From positions 1-10,919 of the forward strand of contig QNCE01000039.1 of NCBI GenBank assembly GCA_003644405.1: a stretch of DNA of 10,919 bases. The letters run 5' to 3'. Below are positions 1 to 8,200 of this stretch, in pieces. Positions within the stretch are counted from its first letter, which is position 1, and each line of letters opens with the position of its first letter. The notes beneath the pieces are model-generated. The model worked only from the letters and a program-made list of their open reading frames with translations. It did not search any database and had not been told where the DNA came from. The DNA is from Candidatus Omnitrophota bacterium. GTDB lineage: Bacteria; Omnitrophota; Gorgyraeia; Duberdicusellales; 4484-171. A program made the position numbers and the translations under genes.

Positions 1-672
1 CATGCCAAGATGCTTTAATCTTTCGTTAAATTCGCTGGTTAAACTCTTAATCGTATTAAATGGGGGCTTAAAGAGATCATATCCGCTGATAAATTCTACG
101 AAGTGCGTTTTTACTTGCTCATCCATTCCTGCTGAATCTTTTGTGGATATTCTTTCTTTGGACTCTGATTCTAATTCAACTTCCAACGATTTACGCAGTT
201 TCTTTTTATATTCTTCCTGAGGCAGTGTCAATCGTTCTACCCTAAGTTTTTCTCTAATCAATTCAGATATTTTATGAAAACTAATGCCTTTACGAGATTC
301 TGTTGGTTTTTTGGCTTCTGGCAACCTCGCAGCCTCTACCTTACTAAACACCACCTCATACATCTCCTTGGTCTTCTTCAAGAAGTCTCTGGCTTCTTCT
401 TCGCTAAATTTATATGCTTCCATGGATTCTTTCATAACTGGAGAGATCTCTTCGGATGCGCACACTTTATTCATCACTATTCTTACGTCCCTTTGAAGCG
501 ACTCGGGGAGTTTATCATAGTGTCTCTTCAGGGAATCTAGCTCCTCAGGATATGATTCCAAGATGGATTTGTCTATACCTAAAAAGGAGCCATTACGATA
601 GGATTCAAATTTATGAAGTTCAGAATCGATTTCAATTAGCTGACGAATTTCCTTTACATCCCTCACTTTTTT
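1..672 (-). other. Charged helical tail, continues out of window
   Basis: Downstream codons 1390-1613 are mostly charged amphipathic helices with coiled-coil character (for example SEEEARDFLKKTKEMYEVV, EEYKKKLRKSLEVELESES). I recognise no family. The frame is open at base 1, so more of the protein lies to the left. Confidence 0.5.
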
Positions 673-3600
673 ATATACATTTAATCTGCCATGACCGTAT
701 TCTATATCCTCTACTTCTCCGAGATTGACGGGCTCAAAACCGAGGGTTAGTGGGTTAATGCATTTGAATGGTTTTACGTCTACGAGAATAAAGCCTTCTT
801 TTGCTATATTCTTGAAATTTCGATCAAAGAATTCCGAGGTAGTTGGCAATCCGGTGCCGGCCTTAACGAAGTAGGCGCTGATACCTCCCCTAAGTTCCTC
901 CACATCTTCTGGTTTGATCTTATCTGCATCTTCACAGTAGAGCGTTATCTTCCTGTCTATGCCGCCGTACTTGAATTCGATAATACCCTTGTTTTTTGTC
1001 CCTTCAATGATATCTCTCGTATCATCCCTTGTAATCTCTCCACCCATTTTTTTGATGTCTTCTTTTAGAGCTCTGATACCTCCACCCTTATCTCCCCTGT
1101 ACTGGAGATCTACAAAGACATATTCTTTTGCGTTGGTGATATTCAATGGGTATACGATATCCCCTAAAGCGCCAAAATAACAGACGGGTTTTTCCATGAA
1201 AATATTTCTGGGCCCTCTCCTTCGGAAGCTGTCAATAATCCAAGCTATAAGAATTCCTGCTGTCCCTATTATCGCTGTAATAAGCGTCAATATCATATTA
1301 AGTGAAGGCGGAGAAACTGGAGGGACAGAAACAGGAGTAGCCGTAGGAAGAGGTGTTATCCTTTTCGGCGTCGGCTTCGGAGCAGGAGTAATTGAAGGTT
1401 GTTTTACATCAATTGAATATATTGTAAAAAAACTTTCCCCTTCTAAATCCTCTGTGTCAGCAGTGAGGATAATTGGGTCAAAGACAATTCGGTCAATCCC
1501 TTCACTAAGATTTACTCCCTTAGCTTCAAATTCACTCAAGGGAATCTTAAGCTTCCATTCTTTACTACCTTCATCATATTCAACTTCTATTTTTTTCTTA
1601 CCGTCTTCTGCGTATTTCTTCAGTGATGCAGAAACCTCATCTCTTTCTTGTGCCTTTATTTCTATCTCAAGGGTATTAAATTTAGTCAAGTCCTCACCTG
1701 CTAAATAAACTTCATAAGAACCGTCCCCTAAAACATCTATTTTTACATCTTTATCAGCCCTTACATCCTCAACTACACTCCAAGCTAAAGGATTAAGGAA
1801 ACTAAATTGGGATAAGTCTTCTGCCGGATTATCAAACATCTTAAGAAGGCTAAGCTGCTTGGACAAATTCTCTTTAAGATTATCGGCAGTTGAATCAACG
1901 CCTACTCCTCCAATGGCTGCGGCAAGAATAGCTAAAGGCAACAAAGTAATAGCCAATGAAGCCGTTAGTTTCTGGAAGGCAGCTGCCATAAGCTCTTGCT
2001 CTACTTGCATTACGGCTTGAAAATCCTGTATCGCTTTATAAATTTTTCTTTTAGCCCGCAGAATATTACTGAAACCAATTAACTTAATCTTTTCATCTAC
2101 GGTTAATTCTTTGCCTTTGGCTAATTTTTTAAGTATATTATTACCCCTAACTAATATATCCCTTTCAAAATCAGACCAGCCATTAATAGAAACATCCTCC
2201 AATCCCGCTTTATCTATAACTTCTATAATCTCATTTATCACTCTCGGACTGCGTAATTCATCTAAATTGTATCTATCCATAAATGAGCGCCATATCCCTC
2301 TTTCTGGCTCCTCAATTCCTAAATCTCGCATAAATCTTATCTTCTTTTCTCTAACATCAGGATTTCTCCATTCCTCATTTATGACCATTCCTTCCTCCGG
2401 CCCGCTGGGGATGCCGATAAGGAAAATAGGCAAAACTGATAAAATTAAGCTAAATTTAAGGAAGGATTTTATTGAGGAGGGCGATTTGCCTTTTTTAGCA
2501 ATTACAGATTGAACCAAACGCTGATTATCAGGGCATTCCTTCCAGACCCACTCATCTTTGCTGATTATCTCCCTATTCCTTCCTTGCAATACAAACTCTT
2601 CAATGTCATCAAAAGGTAAAAACCATTCACCTGTTTGGCTCCTTACATCTGAAGATAAGCATATTACCCCTGCGGGTTTAAGTATCCTAAATAATTCCTC
2701 AGAATGCTTTCTTAAGATTCTCTCTGATAGGCCTGATAAAGAGACATCCTCTCTCCCTCCATCCAGCCATAATTCCCCTCTATCCACAATAACCCTACCA
2801 GTGGTATTTTCATTCTTTTTCAAAAATCCTTCATAATACTTTCTTACATCTATCACTAAACAATCTGTTTTACCTTCCAGTTTTGAATTCCTTCCAAAAG
2901 CATCTGTATAATGATGTTTAGATCCTTTGCTGTCGGCGAGTGCTTTATCCTCAACATCCACTGCCTTAAAATAATAATTTTCTTCCCTTCTCAGCACTTC
3001 TTTGTATCCTCCCTTTCGGGATAATCCTCTAACATAATCTACAAATTCAGCCGGCTTTCCATAAGGACATTTATATATTACTAATTCTTTAGCGCCCATT
3101 CTCATCGCGTCATTAACCAATGCATCTAATACAAACTTTTTGGCAAAATCTCTACCCATTTCATAAATTCTCTGATTACCTTCAAAGGTATCTACAAATA
3201 CTACCGGCTCTTTTTCTTCATTTCTTCCTAAATATTCAGTGGCTACTCCCATAAATTCATCATATCCTTCCATCCATATTTCCAATAGTGGAGTTTTGAG
3301 GTCTAAGAATATCAAAGATATTTCCTCATCTGCACTACCCTGAGGTTTAAAAATACAGCATCCCAATCGCCTATTATCAAATAGTATCTCAGGGATAAGT
3401 TTTCTACTGCGGACTGCTTTTATACTTCCTCTGGCTGTTATAATCCTGTAAGAATCCTCCATCTCTCCTATTAAACCACTCAAAAGGTCATGATACATTA
3501 CTAAAACTCTTTTATTGTTTGGACTTTTTCTTCTCATCTCACTCTCGATAATCTCTAACAATTTACTAATTACTATTTTAGCTGCTTCTCTATCACCTTC

Positions 3601-4839
3601 TTTGGCTTTGATGTAATTATTGCTTTCATTTATAGTCGCAAATATTTTTGTCCTTTTACCCCTGCTGTTATTAAAAGAAAAGTTATATTTTGGTTCTTTG
3701 TTTTTGCCTCCCAGTAAACTGCGAACCACTTCTGTGAAGCGCTCATTCCACGTGCCATCCTCATTAATATCTTCAACTAATGTTTTCACAAATATTTCCT
3801 TTCCACTTAAAAGATAACCGATATTGAATCCTGCTCGTTTAATCTCCTCAAGTATATCTTCTTTCTCATTTCTGTAGTAGTTTGCCGCCTCTTTATATTT
3901 TCCAATAATTGAAAATATGTATTCAATATTAGAGTCTTTCAATATCCTTCCCTTATTTGCTAAAAAATTAATCATTGCCCTTATAAAACTTTTTTCATTA
4001 TACATTGATAAATCTTGAGGCAATTCTTTAAATTCCTGCTTAATTTTTTCTCTAGCCAGCTTTGAGATTAATTCTAAAATACCCTCACCAAAAGTGGAAA
4101 CAAAAGGACTCACCTGCCATTCTTTAAATTGTTTAAGTATCGCCTTTTTAAATTCAGGGATAGGCTTTACGATATCTACATATCTTGATAATCTTACCAA
4201 TAGTCCTATCTGCTCTGGTATTCTATCTTTGGAGATTTTGATTATAGTCTTTATTACCTCTTTATATTCAGGCCTACCTAATTCGTCAGCATCAAGAAAT
4301 ATCAACATCCTCATTTCGAAAATTCGTCTATTATTTATTAAATATCCAAATATATGTTCAAAATTGACGCCTATCTTTTCTAAATTTTTAGGAATCATCT
4401 TAAATGCGGCTTTGAGTAAATAAGGTTCTCTTTCCAATAAATATCTGGCAGAATCTTTATTTAGATTGAACTTACGAAAAGTATCTAAACCTATATCAAA
4501 TATATTAATTATTAACTGCATTATCTGAAATTCACTACCTTCTTTGTCAGAAATTACTTTATGAAGAAGCTCTGGACTGAATATATCCAGAATAGCTGTA
4601 GTAAAATCCTTATAATCCTGTCTATGTTTACATAAAATTTCAAATACATAAAAATATAAAATGTCGGGGTTATCAAATAATTTATTTAAGATATCTTTTC
4701 CAATAAGAGTAGGTATAGTTTTAAATCCTTCCTTTTCAAATTGTTTTCGGAGAATCGTAACTGCTTCCGGTGTAGAACCATACGCCAAAACATAAATAAT
4801 CTCTGGCTTAAGAAAAGACTTTTCAGTTTTATCTAAAAG
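1..4839 (-). CDS. Giant multidomain protein, downstream segment, partial (helical repeats, methyltransferase copy, membrane anchors, CBM-like, Rossmann domain)
   Basis: Directly after the TAA, in the same frame, 1613 codons stay open to base 1, where the frame leaves the window. No stop is present, so the 3' end is missing. Modules by residue, counted from the first codon after the stop: helical repeats (1-380), possible GNAT-like domain (about 481-660), duplicated methyltransferase C-terminal part (661-783), hydrophobic segments (791-811 and 957-979), CBM-like beta-sandwich (1012-1147), Pro/Thr linker (1148-1179), transmembrane helix (1180-1202), Rossmann/methyltransferase-like domain (1214-1385) and a charged helical tail. 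I see no believable start near the upstream stop. The first in-frame ATG is at 4521 (codon 107), inside the helical repeats, and would cut into the fold. I therefore read this as the continuation of the upstream gene, split by one stop codon, rather than a separate gene. Coding is well supported by domain sense along its full length. Confidence 0.85.
685..1200 (-). other. Rossmann-fold, methyltransferase-like domain (third)
   Basis: Downstream codons about 1214-1385. VCYFGALGDIVYPLNITNAK resembles a diverged SAM loop (the usual YPGAG-D--TPL pattern). EYVFVDLQYRGD gives the acidic end of strand 2. A helix, GIIEFKYGGIDRKITLYCED, and a later strand GISAYFVKAGTGLP, helix and FILVDVKP complete an alternating alpha/beta order. 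The glycine loop is poor (FGALG), so binding of SAM is uncertain. It should face the cytoplasm after the transmembrane helix. Codons here are visibly more G/C-rich than in the helical region. Confidence 0.55.
1234..1302 (-). other. Transmembrane helix
   Basis: Downstream codons 1180-1202, LNMILTLITAIIGTAGILIA then WII, followed at once by DSFRRRGPR. The positive charges after the helix place the C-terminal side in the cytoplasm under the positive-inside rule, and the Pro/Thr linker and beta-sandwich outside. It is the clearest membrane segment in the window. Confidence 0.85.
1303..1398 (-). other. Pro/Thr-rich linker
   Basis: Downstream codons 1148-1179 read like PSITPAPKPTPKRITPLP followed by TATPVSVPPVSPPS. 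Such linkers connect extracytoplasmic binding domains to anchors in cell-surface proteins. It joins the beta-sandwich to the transmembrane helix. Confidence 0.85.
1399..1806 (-). other. Carbohydrate-binding-like (galactose-binding-fold) beta-sandwich
   Basis: Downstream codons 1012-1147. The order of strands is that of CBM/discoidin-type beta-sandwiches: LTKFNTLEIEIKA (the core strand), then KKKIEVEYDEGSKEWKLKIP with LSEF, which mirrors the W-x-x-v-x-IPLs-F signature, then IDRIVFDPI, and finally SFFTIYSIDVKQP, like the usual closing strand of these domains. Binding aromatic residues cannot be assigned. Its position between two hydrophobic helices suggests that it is exposed outside the cytoplasmic membrane. 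Confidence in the fold is fair; a sugar ligand is only inferred. Confidence 0.55.
1903..1971 (-). other. Predicted hydrophobic/transmembrane helix
   Basis: Downstream codons 957-979, KLTASLAITLLPLAILAAAI followed by GGVG, preceded by a long helix (codons 926-956) with coiled-coil-like charge. The run is long and hydrophobic enough to cross a membrane. It lies directly before the beta-sandwich. Confidence 0.6.
2407..2469 (-). other. Hydrophobic anchor, signal-peptide-like
   Basis: Downstream codons 791-811, KSFLKFSLILSVLPIFLIGI, follow the Lys-rich AKKGKSPSSIK and are followed by PSGPEEG. The Lys-rich start, about 17-residue hydrophobic core and small-residue end fit a signal peptide or a membrane anchor inserted in the middle of the giant protein. 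Confidence 0.6.
2491..2742 (-). repeat. Direct DNA repeat, copy within downstream segment
   Basis: Pairs in the same orientation and frame with 8434-8679. The strongest core is 37 identical bases (2517-2553 against 8460-8496) inside a 63-base block with three mismatches. A second block (2644 to about 2742 against 8581 to about 8679) has roughly a dozen differences. The copies differ by two codons in the loop between the blocks. It encodes the end of the methyltransferase module. Confidence 0.9.
2491..2859 (-). other. Second copy of methyltransferase C-terminal part (copy 2, lacks SAM-binding half)
   Basis: Downstream codons 661-783 align with residues about 700-826 of the upstream segment. 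Shared blocks are LSERILRKHSEELFRILKP, VICLSSDV, and DEWVWKECPDNQRLVQ ending SVIAKK. The Rossmann motif I and the acidic loop that precede this part in copy 1 are missing here and are replaced by the GNAT-like region. Alone it should not bind SAM, so it may be a structural or interaction module, or a relic of a partial duplication. Confidence 0.75.
2860..3399 (-). other. Possible GNAT-like alpha/beta domain
   Basis: Downstream codons about 481-660. The strand-helix order resembles an N-acetyltransferase fold: LEIWMEGYDEFMGVATEY, then EPVVFVDTFEGNQRI, then the helix FAKKFVLDALVNDAMRMG and the strand AKELVIYK, with a C-terminal GGYKEVLRREENYYFKAVD. The acetyl-CoA pyrophosphate loop (Q/RxxGxG/A) is not seen, so this is either a diverged, non-catalytic member or another fold. 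A short strand-rich region of unknown kind (codons 381-480) precedes it. Confidence 0.35.
3700..4839 (-). other. Long all-helical region, HEAT/ARM-like
   Basis: Downstream codons 1-380 are predicted by eye to be almost only amphipathic helices, rich in Ile, Leu, Phe, Lys and Glu with very few Gly and Pro. Examples are VFEILCKHRQDYKDFTTAI, EVIKTIIKISKDRIPEQIG and LVRLSRYVDIVKPIPEFKKA. The repeat period decays toward codon 250, so only the first part is clearly HEAT-like. This stretch is also among the most AT-rich of the window. It is probably a scaffold. Confidence 0.5.
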
Positions 4840-5232
4840 TTATCCAAGCTCCCTCACCGCCTCGGAAATTCCAACATTGGCGCTGATATTTTTCAAGGTA
4901 TAGGTAATTATTCTATCCACGCACCATTTATATCTACGTTTCCCAATAAATATTAAACTTTCGAAAATCTGTTCTCTGTAAGAAACATATTCATTAAAAA
5001 GCTCCCCAAGAATCGTAGCGGCCTCATCAGTTCCTATGACCTCCAAGACGTGGATAATTCTCAACCTCACAGAGACATTTTCAACCATACGAAATATTTT
5101 TATAAGGCGATTAACTGCTTGAGATGTCTTATTTATCCCTAAAACACTAATAATTCTTTTCCCGAAGAAACTATTAGAAAAAATTAATCGTGTAAGGAAA
5201 GATAATATCCCACTAAATAGGTTCTCTTCGAA
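4705..5232 (-). other. HEAT-like helical repeats spanning the in-frame stop
   Basis: Residues 1895-2024 of the upstream segment plus codons 1-45 of the downstream one. Repeat units of about 30 residues are seen, for example SVRLRIIHVLEVIGTDEAA, SYREQIFESLIFIGKRRYK and, after the stop, FLKPEIIYVLAYGSTPEAVT. Each has the helix-turn-helix hydrophobic pattern of HEAT/armadillo units. The unit containing the TAA looks a few residues short. Such repeats normally serve as protein-binding scaffolds. Confidence 0.65.
4840..4842 (-). other. Single in-frame TAA stop that splits the giant frame
   Basis: The codons around it read GAG CTT GGA TAA CTT TTA GAT AAA. It is the only stop in this frame between the two window edges. 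It falls inside the HEAT-like repeat array. There is no terminator-like hairpin after it and no believable restart before codon 107. It could be a real stop, a nonsense mutation, a recoded codon or an assembly error. Confidence 0.9.
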
Positions 5233-8200
5233 ACTCTTTTGTGTTTTAAAACTTATCTTGTGCCTTCTAAATTTATTGAGCCCATCTTTATTACCACCAT
5301 CTCTGGAGAAATTTTCTTCTTTTCCTATACTTTTATCTTCACTTCCATCTACATAATCCTCATCAGAAAGCCTATCTATTACGTTCTTTAAACTAGTAAC
5401 TTCTGATGGCACATAAACCTCGATTTCCTTTTCTGCCTTTGTGGCATACCAGGCATGGGGTGAATCTGAGATGGAAATATTTTCATCTTTGCCACTGTCT
5501 TTAGAAAGGGAAAGCAAGATCAGAGCCCATTTCCCACGTCTCGCAAATTCTCTCTCACCCCCCACGCCTACCTGCCAAACAGAGAGGGAAGGTTTCTGAA
5601 GCTGCGCCTTGATATTCTCACTCAATTTCCCGCCGTCAAAAATAGAACTATCCCTTATTTCCATATATTCTTCATCATATATATCTCCTCCATTCTCCTC
5701 TCTCCTCAGGTTAAAATCCTTCCTCCGGATAAATTGGATAAGGTTATACCTTCCGCCATATCCCTTAAAAATCTCCTCTTCGCTATCGCTTTTCCCCCAT
5801 CCTTCAATGGTTCTTTTATCTATTATTTTTACTGAATCTCCCTTATAGATAGACCTTAACTCTTCAGAAATCAGTAAAGTTAATAGAGTAGATGCTCTCC
5901 TGGGCAAGGTAACCCTAACCTCTTTCCCTGTTTCTAAACCTCCCCCATCTCTACGTGCTGAATCTACATATCCTAAAACAATCTTTTCTGCACAAGACTT
6001 AGCATAATGATTAATTGCATCATTCACATTCAAGAAACCACCTGTGTGACCAATACCCTCATCTCTAATATCAAAACCTGCCCCCCTTCTATTAAAAAGC
6101 CCCATCCAGAATTTTCTGATTAACAGGCGGCTGCGCCCCTTTTGTCCGCTGCAGAATTTGCCGGACAAAACCATTAATAACAACAATGCAGATAGAAGTT
6201 TTTTCTCCTTGATTTTCCCATTACCGATTATTTTAGGAACATACTTAAGCAGATAATCTCCCTCCTGAACATCTAAACCTCTTATTCGTTGAGAGTTTTT
6301 CACTCTAATTAAAAAGAAGATATCACGCCCTAATCCTTGATTGTAAAGGGTTTGCCACTGCCCTTCACCTTTAGCAATAATAAAGTCAGCTCCTCTCCAG
6401 GTGTGAATGAATTCTTTGGTGGCAAACCTTAAATCTGTTCCCATCATTGGCGAACCGCTGGAGATAACATTAATCCTGTTCAACAAATCACCAAAATATC
6501 CCCTTATCTGGCCCCTCTCAATGAGTCTATTTACATCTTCTCTGGTTATATCATTACTAACGGGCTTTGCTCTCGTTACCAGAGTAATCTTATGTCCGTC
6601 TTGCAGTAATCTCTTTATAAAAGGTAAATCGCCAACTATCTCACCTGCATTATCCAAAAGATAAAGAATATTCTGTCTCTTTCTACTCAGGTGAGAACGT
6701 AAAACCGAATAATCAAAATCTTTAAGTCCTTCCTCTGGTAAATTAAGGACTCTGTTAATCTCAGATTCAAGATTTGTCCTTTCCTGTTTCTCTTTTTCAT
6801 TTGCCTGCATCAATCGGGTAAAACCAATGGCATTAGCAGCAATGGCAACCTTAACCGCAGCAAGCAATTGATCTGATTGTTGGGAAATTTTATCTTCTAT
6901 CTTGTTAAGCATCCCCAGAACTTCTCCTGTGACCTTATCCTTCAACTCCTTAAGCGGGTCATCTTTCTCCAGAAATGCCCGGATTACTTCTGAAGAGGTA
7001 CTCTCAATCTCTTTATCGCTAATATCCCTCTGGATAGCTTTATCAAAAAACCTCTTCTCAATCTCTTCTAATACCTTATACATTTGGGAATTAATAATAC
7101 CGGCATCTTTAAGCATCCTCAGCCGCCTAAATTCCTCTGATAACCTTTCCTTAAAGATACCTTTGCTCAATTCAATCCCTGGAAAATACTTTTCAGGATT
7201 AACCACTAACTCTCGGGAAGCTAAAGGTAGATTACGGCGGTCAAAATAATATAAACATTTACCCAGATTCCTGATCCATTCAATCCCCTCATTCAGTTTT
7301 TTGATTACTTGTTCTCTATTTTCAATAATATAGATGGACTCCTGCCGATTTTTCGCCCACTCATTTAAGGAATTATAAACTTCTTGAGAAACCACCTCTC
7401 TTTCTGGCTTTATTCCTAACAACTCCATTCCTAATTTCAAAAACTTATCAGTAGTAACATCCCTTTCTTCCCATCTTCCATCAAGATAAACCTCCAATAC
7501 TATATGACTTTGTATCGGTGGTAATTTTATAGTAAAATCTTGTTGGCGAATATTTCTATAATACCAGAATATCCAATTCCAGAATTCTCTCTCAGGTCTA
7601 ATCTCCTTTACAATATAGCGAACAGGAAAACCTAATTCCCTATGCATCTCACCTAAAAGCCAGTTTTTACCAACACACATACCTTCATTTTGACTCAACA
7701 CCTCCTCTGGACCTCTCGCCCAGAATGGGTCAAGTAAATAAGGAATATCTCTGGCAAACTCACATAATTTATCAGATTTTTCTCGCTCGGTCTTTGCCCC
7801 TTCTGTCAACTCCTCTGCCTTTTGCCTAATTTTAGATATCTTGTTATCCCTACCGCCATCAGACATTCTTACAGAATTGGAGATTCCTGCCTGTTTAGCC
7901 GCTTTTATATTCTCTAATTTATCATCTATCACAACAACTTCCTCAGGGTTTACACCTATCCTCTTTAGAATCTCTCCCCAAGCCTGCTTTTGAGATTTTT
8001 TATAACCTAACTCATCAGAGATGATTAAATTTTCTCTGGGGAAATAAGCTTGAGGATAAAATAAATTCAGCGTTTCAACTAAAATTCCCTTAATAAAACC
8101 TCCCAAAAATCCCAAACTTCCTACATCAGAAAAAATATAAATTTTTACTCCCTTCTGGATTGCCTCCTTAAGCATTTCTCCCATTTCAAAAGAAGGTTTA

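Noticed and set aside
1195..1215. Internal start at ATG 1197 with a purine-rich AGGAGAGGG upstream
   Set aside because: The purine stretch is also the codons for the Arg-rich positive-inside tail of the membrane helix, and its distance to the ATG is too long for a ribosome-binding site. The frame is continuous through it.
1196..1708. A 170-codon open frame on the plus strand
   Set aside because: It lies antisense to the CBM-like and Pro/Thr linker codons, its translation has no domain sense, and the minus frame is strongly supported. The same holds for the other plus-strand frames, such as 2111-2512 and 6902-7249.
4521..4839. A separate downstream gene starting at ATG 4521 or an earlier TTG
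   Set aside because: The ATG sits 107 codons into the helical repeats, and neither it nor the TTG at codon 18 has a spaced Shine-Dalgarno site. The open codons before it look like normal repeat sequence.
4800..4842. Possible terminator after the TAA
   Set aside because: The only symmetry is a short GAAAAG-T-CTTTTC palindrome in A/T-rich sequence, with too small a loop and no GC stem. It does not support termination.
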